Origin: Candidatus Epilinea brevis
GTDB lineage: Bacteria; Chloroflexota; Anaerolineae; Epilineales; Epilineaceae
DNA: 64,000 bases
Reading direction: 5' to 3'
NCBI GenBank assembly: GCA_016710785.1
Contig: JADJUE010000009.1
Location: forward strand, 682,001 to 746,000
A program made the translations under genes and the position numbers. A model generated the notes under the pieces. It searched no databases and had not been told where the DNA came from. It worked only from the letters and a program-made list of their open reading frames with translations. Of this stretch, positions 7,030-16,608 are shown one piece after another (position 1 is the first letter of the stretch; each line of letters starts with the position of its first letter).

Positions 7030-8820
7030 ATGGACCACTGTTTCCGAAGAGCTTTCGCGCGACTGTCATTCACGGTATGGCTCATCGTTGCTGCCGGCTG
7101 CGCGACGAATGCGCCGCCGCTGCCCAGCTCGGCGCCATTGACGGGGGAGGCGACGGCGGTCCAGCCGACCATCGCAACTCCCGTCGCCACCCGCGAGCGG
7201 CTGCCTACACCGGCCTCCCTCGGCCTGACCGGTCTGTCGGAAGCCGCCTTCGTGCATTGGCAGGATGGCGATATCGCGAGCCGAAGCCTGGTGCTGCGCG
7301 ATGCGGCGGGGCAGGCCTTGGCTACCTGGCCAGCGCCGGAGGGGCTCGATGGCCCGGATACGGAGATGGGCTGGTCGGTCGGTCGGCCGAACTTGGCCGA
7401 GGCAGTCTCCCCGGACGGCCGCTGGCTGGCCTTGGTCGTGGGCGAGCCCATGCCGGATGACCTCGGCGCCCTGCCGGCGCATCCCCTGCGGCTGCTGATC
7501 ATCGATCTGGCGGATGGCAGCCTGCGCACTGAGCAGGTGCTCCTGGGGCCAGAGGCCCTGGCCGGACTCCGGGAAGACACCCTGGCTGAAATCGAGCGCC
7601 GCCACCCCGGCGAGCCGCACCCGCCCCTGGCCTGGGAGCTGCCGACGGCCCTCCCCGGCTCCGGCCCCGCACCTCTTGCGACCTCCATCGACGACTGGGA
7701 CGGGCCCTGGGTGGCCGAGGAGGTGGTCGACGGTTTCAACGAGGGGCTGGGGCAACTGTCCTGGTCGCCCGACGGTCGCCGGCTGGCAGTGATCGCCGCC
7801 CCTGACAGCCCAGGCAGCGACGTCTACCTGCTGGACGTCGACGGCTGGCGGTGGTGGCGTCCGGTGGCCGATCCGGGGCAGCCGGGCCGGGTCGCCTGGC
7901 ATCCGGACGGGAGCCGGTTGCTGGTCCTGGGCGCGGGATGGATGAGCCGGGCTTCCGGTTATCCCAACGTCGAGGGAGCCTGGCTGATCGATCCCGACCA
8001 GAAAGCCATCATCGACACCTGGCCCTACGAGACAGATGGGCCGATCGACCAGATGCTGCTCGGCTGGACGAGCGGAGGACAGGCCATCGTCACCGAACGG
8101 GGGAATGGCTGTGGCATCTGCGCGCTCTGGCTTCTTGGTCCGCAGGGTCGCATGATCGATCCCCTCGCCGATGACCACACGCCGGAGTCGAGAAAGCTGT
8201 CGCCCTCCCTCCACAGCCTCGCCGCCATGCCGCGGGGCGATTGGGTGGGCCTGGCAGGCGAGATCCCCGCCATGCCCGAACGCCTTGCGGCAAGCCTTGC
8301 GACCGCCCCGCCCCCGATGCCGCCTGCTTCCGCGAAGGGCAGCTTCCTTCTGAATGCGGTGGAGCCCCGGCTGGAGCGCGTGGGCGACGCGCCGGACACA
8401 ACGCTCCTCTACTGGGGTGCTCAAGGCTATCCCTTCGTCCAGGCAGCCGGCGAGGGGGGCGGCGAGCCGATGGCCGTCGGACCCGGCGGCAAGCGCCTGC
8501 CGCTCGGCGTGACTCCGGGCGCGAAGCCGCGGGTGGCGGTGACGGCGGATGACCGCTGGCGCGTGCTCTATGGCGCCCGCGGCTTGTGGGTCTTCGATGA
8601 GCAGAGCCAACAGCGCGCCGCGTGGACAGGCGGTCCCGTGACCGATGTCCGCTGGTCGCCCCGGGCCGACAGCTTGCTCTGGATCGCGGACCAGCAGCTC
8701 TGGCTGATGGCTGTGCCGGAGGGGCAGGCGCGGAGCATCGGGACGTGGCGTGGGACAGTGAGTCCGGGCTATCCCGACGATGGCTTCCGCGGCGGGCTTG
8801 CGTGGCTGGGCCGGCCCTGA
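7030..8820 (+). CDS. Lipoprotein with TolB/WD40-like beta-propeller repeats
   Basis: A 596-residue exported protein. It opens with a basic segment and hydrophobic stretch ending in WLIVAAGCATN, a likely lipobox. Propeller-type repeats follow: EAVSPDGRWLALVVG, LSWSPDGRRLAVIA, VAWHPDGSRLLVLG and DVRWSPRADSLLWI, each an inner strand followed by a readout strand. I start at ATG 7030 because of the AGGAAG site just upstream and the signal sequence; the same frame is open back to 6829 only because a truncated toxin is joined to it. Role unknown; such propellers usually bind ligands or partners outside the cell. Two more exported propeller-like genes follow. Confidence 0.82.
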   Translation: MDHCFRRAFARLSFTVWLIVAAGCATNAPPLPSSAPLTGEATAVQPTIATPVATRERLPTPASLGLTGLSEAAFVHWQDGDIASRSLVLRDAAGQALATWPAPEGLDGPDTEMGWSVGRPNLAEAVSPDGRWLALVVGEPMPDDLGALPAHPLRLLIIDLADGSLRTEQVLLGPEALAGLREDTLAEIERRHPGEPHPPLAWELPTALPGSGPAPLATSIDDWDGPWVAEEVVDGFNEGLGQLSWSPDGRRLAVIAAPDSPGSDVYLLDVDGWRWWRPVADPGQPGRVAWHPDGSRLLVLGAGWMSRASGYPNVEGAWLIDPDQKAIIDTWPYETDGPIDQMLLGWTSGGQAIVTERGNGCGICALWLLGPQGRMIDPLADDHTPESRKLSPSLHSLAAMPRGDWVGLAGEIPAMPERLAASLATAPPPMPPASAKGSFLLNAVEPRLERVGDAPDTTLLYWGAQGYPFVQAAGEGGGEPMAVGPGGKRLPLGVTPGAKPRVAVTADDRWRVLYGARGLWVFDEQSQQRAAWTGGPVTDVRWSPRADSLLWIADQQLWLMAVPEGQARSIGTWRGTVSPGYPDDGFRGGLAWLGRP

Positions 8821-8843
8821 ACCTCCCGTGGGCTCATGGCCAT

Positions 8844-9017
8844 TCAGCGAGGAAAGCGAGCCTCGAAGGCCACCTGGTCGCTGCGGGCCTTCACCGAGCT
8901 GGCCGACAGCGCCCGGCGGAAGGCTCCGCGGTCGGCCAGGCCCAAGGCGTGATCCACAAGCTCCTGAAGCACCTGCTCGAGAAGGGCCGCCACGCTTGCG
9001 CCGGGCCATGGACGCAT
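8844..9017 (-). pseudogene. Displaced N-terminal fragment of a CoxE-like vWA gene
   Basis: The minus strand reads a 57-residue frame from ATG 9017 that contains ALGLADRGAFRRALSASSVKA, then RSDQVAFEARFP, and then a stop. This matches residues near the N-terminus of the intact vWA protein at 11987-13369 (ALGLADRDAFRRALSASTVK, then ARGDQAAFEALFP) almost residue for residue, and the DNA is nearly identical over about 90 bases (8855-8945 against 13180-13270). The rest of the gene is absent. It is either the stump of a lost paralogue or a partial duplication. Confidence 0.8.
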
Positions 9018-9094
9018 GGTTCCAGTTGCCCGTTTAACAAGCGGTGGGCAACCACTGATTCGACACTCGGCCGCACGTGGGATACTCTGGTTCC

Positions 9095-10090
9095 ATGAGT
9101 CCTCGACCGTTCACCGGCCAAGTTCAGTTGGCTTCTCTTCCGCTGCTCATCCTGTCGCTCGCCGTCTGTTCCTGCAATCCGGATGCGGATCGGACCCACA
9201 TCGCGAAAGCTGTCGCGGTGGGTACGCAGATGCTGGCGGTGGGCGATCGCGATGTACTGTTTATCGCCAAGGACATGAATTCGGCAGATGGAGCCGAAAG
9301 GGTGGTGCCTACCGGCGAAGTCCAGGCGCTGATCCGCGACAGACATATCTCCGGGAATGACATTGCCACCGTGGGCGGCGTTGCGTACTTGGCGGCCTCT
9401 GGCGCGGTAGTGGCGATCGACTTCGAGGCCCCTACGCCCACGGTCGTCGAGGCGGTACGCATTGATGGCTACGTCTACGCGCTGACCTACTCGGAGCCTT
9501 GGCTCTTGGTCGTCGTGGGCCAGACACCCGATCTCAGCGCAAGGGTCCTGAGTTACACGCTCGCTGAAAGCGGAGCGCTTGTTCCTGCCGGGTCACGGGA
9601 CATCATCGGGCGAAGTCGGGGGTCGGCGCCGGCCGCGATCGCGTCAGCTGAGGGCGTGGTGTTTCTCGCAGGCAGCGATGGCAAGGTCTGGAGATTCCCG
9701 GCTGATCCGGTCAATCTGGGAGCGGCTACACAGGTCCTGGACATCGGAGTGCGCATCGTGAGCATGGCAATCATCGATGGACGTCTCTTCCTCGGCCCTG
9801 AGAGCGGTGGGGTCCTCGTGACGCCTGCCGACATGCCGGATGTTGGTAATGCACGAAAACTCGTCATGGCTGCCATGATCGTTGACATCCAGAGGTTCGG
9901 TAACTACGCCGCATTGCTCCCGCTCCGAGGCAGGGTAGGCCTGTGGCCCCTCGATGCTCCAGAGGGGCATGAGTCTGTGGAAGTCCTGGAGGTAGAGGAT
10001 GTTGTTGGTGTCGTGGACGGGGTCGATCCCAAGGGCTTTGTCGTCAGTCGGAGGCGGTCCGAGCTGCGGTTTGTGGAGTGGACCGACTGA
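9095..10090 (+). CDS. Exported protein, probable beta-propeller lipoprotein
   Basis: A 331-residue protein from ATG 9095. An N-terminal hydrophobic segment (LASLPLLILSLAVCSCN) looks like a signal peptide with a degenerate lipobox. The body has repeated units of about 40 residues with short strand pairs (DIATVGGVAYLAASGAVVAI, RIVSMAIIDGRLFLG), resembling LVIVD/YncE-like propellers. There is no catalytic motif. An ATG at 9077 in the same frame adds six residues and cannot be excluded; neither start has a strong ribosome site. It sits between two other exported propeller-like genes on the same strand. Confidence 0.7.
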   Translation: MSPRPFTGQVQLASLPLLILSLAVCSCNPDADRTHIAKAVAVGTQMLAVGDRDVLFIAKDMNSADGAERVVPTGEVQALIRDRHISGNDIATVGGVAYLAASGAVVAIDFEAPTPTVVEAVRIDGYVYALTYSEPWLLVVVGQTPDLSARVLSYTLAESGALVPAGSRDIIGRSRGSAPAAIASAEGVVFLAGSDGKVWRFPADPVNLGAATQVLDIGVRIVSMAIIDGRLFLGPESGGVLVTPADMPDVGNARKLVMAAMIVDIQRFGNYAALLPLRGRVGLWPLDAPEGHESVEVLEVEDVVGVVDGVDPKGFVVSRRRSELRFVEWTD

Positions 10091-10455
10091 CCTGTCCTAA
10101 GTTGCGGGTTGAGACCGTCGACCAAGGCCACCACCTCGTCGCAGGCACTGCAATCGGCCCGGTCCGGCAGGGGGCTGGAGACGTAGCGGACCGCGACCAC
10201 CAATATGGCCCCGGCTGGGATGGTTCCGGTCTTGTCACAGGCCATGGCCCGCACCCGGCTCGGGTGGGCCTGCCGGTTGCCGCGGCGGGCGCGCAGACGC
10301 GGAGCGGGACGCGCGGATGGGGCGGCGAGGGTAGTGGGGACCGAGTGGCGAGGGTGGTTGCGTGGCGCGCGGTGGGTGTGTAGACTCCAACGGTCGTGAT
10401 TGCGATTCCTATCCGTAAACTCCTATCCGTCGTCCCGAGCCGGTGGATCTGCCCC
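10091..10455. other. Intergenic stretch with a possible coding remnant on the minus strand
   Basis: No gene I can support firmly. On the minus strand, 10254 down to about 10085 reads protein-like sequence (KTGTIPAGAILVVAVRYVSS, later DCSACDEVVALVDGLNPQL) before running into the antisense of the previous gene; it may be the remnant of a small gene. Near the right end TCCTATCCGT occurs twice (about 10409 and 10423) just before the next gene, and TAGACT near 10380 is a possible -10. Confidence 0.3.
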
Positions 10456-11814
10456 ATGTCGTCTGCTCCCACACTCCCCCGCCCAGCACGCCGGGTTTCC
10501 CCGGGCGCCGGTCTGGCCCTCACGGCCCTGACCGCGCTGCTCGTCTTCGGTTCCTGGGCCTGGGTGACTCATGCCCGATGGTCGATGCCCGCCCGCGGCC
10601 TGGGCGATCACGCGCCCGAGACCCTCGCCGGGCCGCCCGCCGCGCAGCCGATGCAGCAGCCGGAGCCGCCGGCAACGCTCGCGCCCGCACGGCTCGCGAT
10701 GCCTTGGGTGGCCAGGGGATACTCGGACCTTGCACCTTCGCTGAAGCACCCCGCCACGGCCATCGAGGTGGCCCCGGGCTTCGCCTACATCGGCTCGGGC
10801 ACCGTGCTCCAGGTGGTGGATGTGCGCGACCCTAGCGCGCCGCGCTTGCTCGGCCGTTCGACGGCTGCTGATCGTCCCGGCGCCGTCTTCTACGCCCAGG
10901 ACATCGTGGTGTCGGGATCGACCGCCTACATGATCAGCATCGACGCAGATGCTCAGGCGAACCGCGTCGCCGATAACAGCGTGCTGCTGGTGTTCGACGT
11001 CGCGGACCCGGCTGCGCCGCGCCTGGTGCAGGACATGGGTCTGCGCGAGATCGCATACACCCTGTTCATGCAGGACGGATGGCTCTATGTCGGAGGCGTG
11101 CGTGGTGAATCCGGCGGGCCTTCTTTCACTGGGCTGCTCGCCATACAGCCGAAGCAGCCACCGCTGCAGCGTGGTCACTTCGTGGACACCGACCTCTTGC
11201 CCATCGACACCGCTCGCTTGGATAGCCAGCACATGGTCCTCGCGGGCCAGGTCCGGACATCGTCCGAAAGATACCGGGCTTCGCTCGAGGAATGGCGCTT
11301 CGAGCAGCCGGGCAGGCCCGAGAAGCTGCGCAGCTGGGTGGGACCTGAGAGTGGGAGCAGTGGGGCCTGGCTGACATCGGTTGCCGTCTTGCGAGGCCGG
11401 GCCTATGCGGTTGGAGTCGATTTCTCAAAGATCAACGTGTTTGACGTTTCGCACGGCAACGCAGTCGACCTGGTCGTCGAGCTGCAAATCGCCGGAACCG
11501 AAGCATGCATCCCATCCTTCCTTGCCGCCACCGGGACTGTCGGGGTAGCGCTCGGAGATTGTCATCAAAGCGATGGATCCCACCTCTTGACGTATTCTCC
11601 GCTGGACGGCAGCGTTCCAGGCGGCCACTTGACGGCTGCAACCTTGGGGTCGATCGAATTCCGTACAGGCCGTATGAAGCGCTTCTTGAAGCCGATCGCC
11701 GTCGAGAATGACCTCCTCTACATCCTCGGTGGCGAAGATCGTGACATCGACACCCTGTGCATCGTCGACGTCTCCGCGCCCGACGCACCGGTGGTGGTCG
11801 GGCGCTGGCGATGA
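10456..11814 (+). CDS. Membrane-anchored LVIVD-repeat beta-propeller protein
   Basis: A 452-residue protein from ATG 10456, which has a GGTGG ribosome site about eight bases upstream. Residues 17-37 are one hydrophobic signal/anchor segment (LALTALTALLVFGSW). A Pro-rich spacer follows, then LVIVD-type repeats: VLQVVDVRDPSAPRLLG, VLLVFDVADPAAPRLVQ, INVFDVSHGN and LCIVDVSAPDAPVVVGRW. Each repeat ends with the VFDVxDPxxP turn typical of this propeller family. Such proteins are extracellular and of unknown function. It is the third of three consecutive exported propeller-like genes. Confidence 0.8.
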   Translation: MSSAPTLPRPARRVSPGAGLALTALTALLVFGSWAWVTHARWSMPARGLGDHAPETLAGPPAAQPMQQPEPPATLAPARLAMPWVARGYSDLAPSLKHPATAIEVAPGFAYIGSGTVLQVVDVRDPSAPRLLGRSTAADRPGAVFYAQDIVVSGSTAYMISIDADAQANRVADNSVLLVFDVADPAAPRLVQDMGLREIAYTLFMQDGWLYVGGVRGESGGPSFTGLLAIQPKQPPLQRGHFVDTDLLPIDTARLDSQHMVLAGQVRTSSERYRASLEEWRFEQPGRPEKLRSWVGPESGSSGAWLTSVAVLRGRAYAVGVDFSKINVFDVSHGNAVDLVVELQIAGTEACIPSFLAATGTVGVALGDCHQSDGSHLLTYSPLDGSVPGGHLTAATLGSIEFRTGRMKRFLKPIAVENDLLYILGGEDRDIDTLCIVDVSAPDAPVVVGRWR

Positions 11815-11895
11815 GGCTGCGGCAGGGCGCGGGGCGGTTCTGACAGGTCTGTCTGCAGACGCGGCGCCCCCGGGACGCTGGCCCGCCCTCACGGA

Positions 11896-11994
11896 TCACA
11901 GCGGCCGCGCCAGCCGCATCGAGCTGATGGTGAAGAAGGCCAAGAGCCCGTAGATCGTCGCCACCACCTTCAGCGCCAGCTTCCCGTCACCCAC
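11896..11994 (-). CDS. Micro-ORF: 32-residue single-pass membrane peptide downstream of the vWA gene
   Basis: GTG 11994 overlaps the last codons of the vWA gene (stop 11987-11989) and opens a 32-residue frame ending in TGA at 11896. The peptide is a short basic N-terminus (GDGKLALK), one hydrophobic helix (VVATIYGLLAFFTI) and a basic tail (RLARPL), the layout of a small single-pass membrane protein. Being coupled to MoxR-vWA it may anchor or modulate that pair. The evidence is the overlap and the well-formed transmembrane pattern; a chance open frame or the stump of a larger membrane gene is possible. Confidence 0.4.
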   Translation of the reverse strand: MGDGKLALKVVATIYGLLAFFTISSMRLARPL

Positions 11995-13349
11995 CCGCCA
12001 GCAAGCGATCCACCGCCGCCGCCAGCTGCGCCAGGTTCTGCACCGGATACACCGCATCGCAATGCGGCGCATAGCGCTGCATGTCGCTGTCGCCCGTGCC
12101 CCATTGTTCAGGGCCTTCGGGGTTGAGCCAGACCAGCCGCCGGGCCCGACCGCGCAAGGCGGCCAGCAGCTCTACCCGCGGCGGGTTGTGGTTGTTGCGG
12201 CCGTCGCCCAGGATGATGACCGTCGTGCGCCGATCCACCGCGCCGCGGAAGTCATGCTCGAAGGTGGCCAGGCTCTCGCCCAGGTCCGTGGCGTAGTAGC
12301 CCGGGGGGATGGCGTAGAGCACCTCGGCCACCGCGTCGGCGGCCTTGCGGCCGGCCATGGCCGGGCTGATCTCCTGCAGGTCGGCGTTGAAGGCGAAGCT
12401 GCGGGCGTGGGCCACCTGGTCCGAGAGCTCGTAGATCAGGCGCAGCATGAACTCCGCCACCGGGCGCATGGAGGTGGAGACATCGCAGATCAAGGTCAGG
12501 CGGGGCTTCAGCTTGCGCCGCCGGCGCTGGATCGCGATCGGCACCCCACCGTAGCGCAGGTTGGCACGCAAGGTGCGCCGCGGGTCCACCTGGCCCGTCT
12601 TGGCGCGCTTCTGGCGCAAGGCAGCGCGGCTGCGCAGGCGCGCCACCAGACGGGTCACCTCGCGGCGCATCTGTTCCACCTCGAGCGGGCCCAGGTCCTG
12701 AAGATCCCTGTCCAGCAGGCCGCCAGAGCCGGCCAGGCGGGCACCCTCCCTCTCAGCGCGCTTGCGGGCCAGGTCCAGGCCCACCTGCTGGCCGATCTGC
12801 TCGGACAAGGCCTCCTGGTTGGCCCGGACCACGCCCATCAGAGCGTCGATGGCCTCCTGGCTCATCCCCGCCGCCTCGAGCTTCTCGCGCAGCTCGCCAA
12901 GCAGGCGCTCCAACTGCGAGAAGCCCATCTCCTGCATCATGCGGCGGGTGATCCACAGGGTCTGGCTCGGGTTCGAGAGCTGGCCCATGCCCGCCCGGCG
13001 GGCCATGGCTTCCAGCTCCTCCCTGGAGGGTCCGTCCCCCGAGGTCAACCAGTCCAGCAGCTTCTGCATGCGACCGGACATGGCCTCGAGCGCCGTGCGG
13101 ACCAGGTCCTGGTCGTCCTGGCTCAGGTCCTCCAGGGCATTCTGCAAGGGCGGGCCACCCGATCCGAAGTAGAGCGGAAAGAGCGCCTCGAAGGCCGCCT
13201 GGTCGCCGCGCGCTTTCACCGTGCTGGCCGACAGCGCCCGGCGGAAGGCATCGCGGTCGGCCAGTCCCAGAGCCTGGGCAGCCTGCGCGGCCTCGGCCGC
13301 CTCGGCCACCGACACCCGCACGCCGGCGGCCCGGAGGCCGCGCACGAAC

Positions 13350-13369
<20 letters not shown>
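11987..13369 (-). CDS. CoxE-like vWA-domain protein, partner of MoxR ATPase
   Basis: A 460-residue cytoplasmic protein of the CoxE-like vWA family, which act with MoxR AAA+ ATPases as chaperone-like or metal-insertion complexes. The N-terminal half is helical and charged; the C-terminal vWA domain begins near LTLICDVSTSMRP, whose DxSxS is the MIDAS metal site, and continues through YYATDLGESLATF and VIILGDGRNN. I prefer GTG 13369 as start because AGGGAGG lies six bases upstream; ATG 13387 or 13393 are possible but lack a site. The gene overlaps the MoxR gene by 20 bases. A fragment of a second copy lies at 8844-9017. Confidence 0.88.
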
Positions 13370-14306
<937 letters not shown>

Positions 14307-14351
14307 CGGTTCGTCTCCGCTTTCGGGTGTCGGAGCAGGGGCGCGGCCGAA

Positions 14352-16328
14352 CTAGCGCGCCGCCTCGCCCTCCAGGTAGGTGTAGCCTTCCAAGCCCGCC
14401 ACGTACTCGGCGATGAAGGTGTTCGCCTCCTGCCGCGTCAGGCCGGCCGCCGCGCCCACCTTGCGCCGGAAGGTGGCCAAGAGGTGGCTGGCGGAGAACT
14501 GGACGTAGTTGAGGACTTCCGTCACCGTGTCGCCGTGGACCAGATGCGTCTGCTCGTAGCCCTCGGGCGTGATCCGGATATGCACCGCGTTCGTGTCGCC
14601 GAAGAGGTTGTGCAGGTCTCCCAGGATCTCCTGGTAGGCGCCGGTCAGGAAGATGCCCAGCACGTAGTCCTCGCCGTCGCGGACGGCATGCAGCTCCAGG
14701 GATGGGCGCCCGTCCTTGCCCCCCACGAAGCGGTCGATCTTGCCATCCGAATCACAGGTCACGTCCTGCAGGGTGCCACGGCGCTCGGGGCGCTCGTCCA
14801 GGCGGTGGATGGGCATGATCGGGAAGAGCTGATCGATGGCCCAGCTGTCCGGCAGCGACTGGAAGAGCGAGAAGTTGCAGAAGTAGCGGTCCACGAGCGT
14901 GGCATCCACCTCCTTGAGGATCTCCTCGTAATCCTCGCGGCAGTCGGCAATCACCTTGGCGATGCGGTTGATGATGGCGAAGAAGATGGACTCGGCCATC
15001 GCCCGCTCGCGCAGCGACAGAACCCCGCTGACGAAGAGCTGCTGCGCGCGATCCTTGTCGAAGGAGGCGTCATGGAACACCTCCATCACCTTGCGATTGA
15101 CCACCGGCACCTCGTCCAGGGCGTGGTAGTCCTCAAGCATGGCGTGGAGCAGGCCATGATGGTCCTCCGCCAGCGAGGGCAGCGGCGGCTCCGCCTGCGA
15201 CTCCACGTCGATGACCCTCAGAAGCAGCAGGGCATGGTGCGCGGTCAAGGCGCGACCGGACTCGCTGATGATATGCGGCATCGGCAGCGACTCCTCTCGG
15301 CAGGACTCGGCCAGGCCGTAGATGATGTCGCTGGCGTATTCCTGCAAGGTGTAGTTCACGCTGGCCTGGTTCACCGAGTTCGAGCCGTCGTAATCCACAC
15401 CCAGGCCGCCGCCGACGTCCAGGTGGCTGATGTCCACCCCCATCCGCCGCAGCTCCACGTAGTAGCGCGAAATCTCCTGCAGCCCGGCCTTGATGTAGCG
15501 GATGTCGGTGATCTGGCTGCCCAGGTGAAAGTGCAGCAGGCGCAAAAGGTCCAAGCGCCCCAGTTCTTTCAGGCGGTCGACCAGCTTCATCAGCTCCGAG
15601 CTGTTGAGCCCGAACTTGGACTTCTCGCCGCCGCTCTGCGCCCAGCGGCCCGCGCCCTCGCTGCTCAGCTTGATGCGCACGCCGGCCTGCGGGGTCACCC
15701 CCAGGTCTGCGGCGGCGGCCAGCAGGACGTCCAGCTCGCTGAGCTGCTCGATCACGATGAAGACCTTGTGGCCCAGTTTCTGGCCCATCAGGGCCAGGCG
15801 CATGAACTCCTCGTCCTTGTAGCCGTTGCAGACGATGACATGCTGGGTGCTGGCCGAAAGCCCGAGCACGGCCTGCAGCTCGGGCTTGGAGCCGCATTCC
15901 AGACCCACCCCATGCTTGCTGCCGAACTCCACGATCTCCTCGACCACGTGACGCTGCTGGTTGACCTTGATCGGATAGACCGTGGTGTAGCCGCCGCTGT
16001 ACTGGAATTCGCGCATGGCCGCGGCGAAGGACTCGCTGAGCGTCTCGATACGCCGCCGGAGGATGTCGGAGAAGCGGATGAGGACGGGCAGCGGAACGCC
16101 CTGGGCCTCCAAATCGACGGCGAGATCGAAGAGGTCCAGCACGCGAGTGGCGTCGTCGGGGTCGGGGCGCACGACCACGTGGCCCGCCTCGTTGATACCG
16201 AAGAAGCCGGCGCCCCAGCCCGCGACGTTGTAGAGCTCTTCTGCATCCTGGATGCTCCAGGGCGCGGGCGACGCGGGCGGGAGGGCGGCGGCAATGGACG
16301 GGGAAGGGGGGGAGTGTGGAGCGGTCAT
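14352..16328 (-). CDS. speA: Biosynthetic arginine decarboxylase SpeA
   Basis: Decarboxylates arginine to agmatine, the first step of polyamine synthesis, using PLP. The 658-residue length fits the family. Landmarks: YNVAGWGAGFFGINEAGHV at the N-terminus, VYPIKVNQQRHVVEEI with the PLP lysine, GLECGSKPEL, LLHFHLGSQI, DVGGGLGVDYDGS and HIISESGRALTAHHA for phosphate and substrate binding. It is a fold-III decarboxylase. ATG 16328 precedes a low-complexity Ser/Pro leader of about 20 residues. Upstream lies a REPIN-like repeat pair; MoxR follows 45 bases downstream. Confidence 0.95.
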   Translation of the reverse strand: MTAPHSPPSPSIAAALPPASPAPWSIQDAEELYNVAGWGAGFFGINEAGHVVVRPDPDDATRVLDLFDLAVDLEAQGVPLPVLIRFSDILRRRIETLSESFAAAMREFQYSGGYTTVYPIKVNQQRHVVEEIVEFGSKHGVGLECGSKPELQAVLGLSASTQHVIVCNGYKDEEFMRLALMGQKLGHKVFIVIEQLSELDVLLAAAADLGVTPQAGVRIKLSSEGAGRWAQSGGEKSKFGLNSSELMKLVDRLKELGRLDLLRLLHFHLGSQITDIRYIKAGLQEISRYYVELRRMGVDISHLDVGGGLGVDYDGSNSVNQASVNYTLQEYASDIIYGLAESCREESLPMPHIISESGRALTAHHALLLLRVIDVESQAEPPLPSLAEDHHGLLHAMLEDYHALDEVPVVNRKVMEVFHDASFDKDRAQQLFVSGVLSLRERAMAESIFFAIINRIAKVIADCREDYEEILKEVDATLVDRYFCNFSLFQSLPDSWAIDQLFPIMPIHRLDERPERRGTLQDVTCDSDGKIDRFVGGKDGRPSLELHAVRDGEDYVLGIFLTGAYQEILGDLHNLFGDTNAVHIRITPEGYEQTHLVHGDTVTEVLNYVQFSASHLLATFRRKVGAAAGLTRQEANTFIAEYVAGLEGYTYLEGEAAR

Positions 16329-16385
16329 GCCCCAAGCCTACAAGGGCGGCTACCCAGCGTCAAGCAGCCGCCAGGGCGATCGCCG

Positions 16386-16575
16386 CAAAGCGCGCCGCCC
16401 CGACCGCCCGGGGAATGAATTCCCGGGCTCTACCTTTGGAATGTCCCCTACGGGGACGGGGATGTCGTGAGGCCGCAGGATCGATGTTGTATCGGCAAAG
16501 GGCCTCTTGTCCCGAAGGGACATCCCAATGGAAGAGCCCGGGAATTCATTCCCCGGGCGATCGAGGCGCGCTTTG
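16386..16575. repeat. REPIN-like pair: two inverted copies of a two-hairpin element
   Basis: Copy A (16386-16457) and copy B (16509-16575, inverted) share an order: CAAAGCGCGCC, a short variable part, an imperfect palindrome GCCCGGG(G)AAT-GA-ATTCCCGGGC, CTCT, an about 8-base link, then a second hairpin (GTCCCC-TAC-GGGGAC in A; GTCCC-TTC-GGGAC in inverted B). The 51-base spacer is not repeated. Inverted doublets of hairpin repeats between genes are typical of REP/BIME/REPIN sequences moved by RAYT transposases; no such transposase is in this window. Confidence 0.8.
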
Positions 16576-16608
16576 ATGCGAGCGCCCTGAAGCACTCGCC
16601 AGCGTGAT

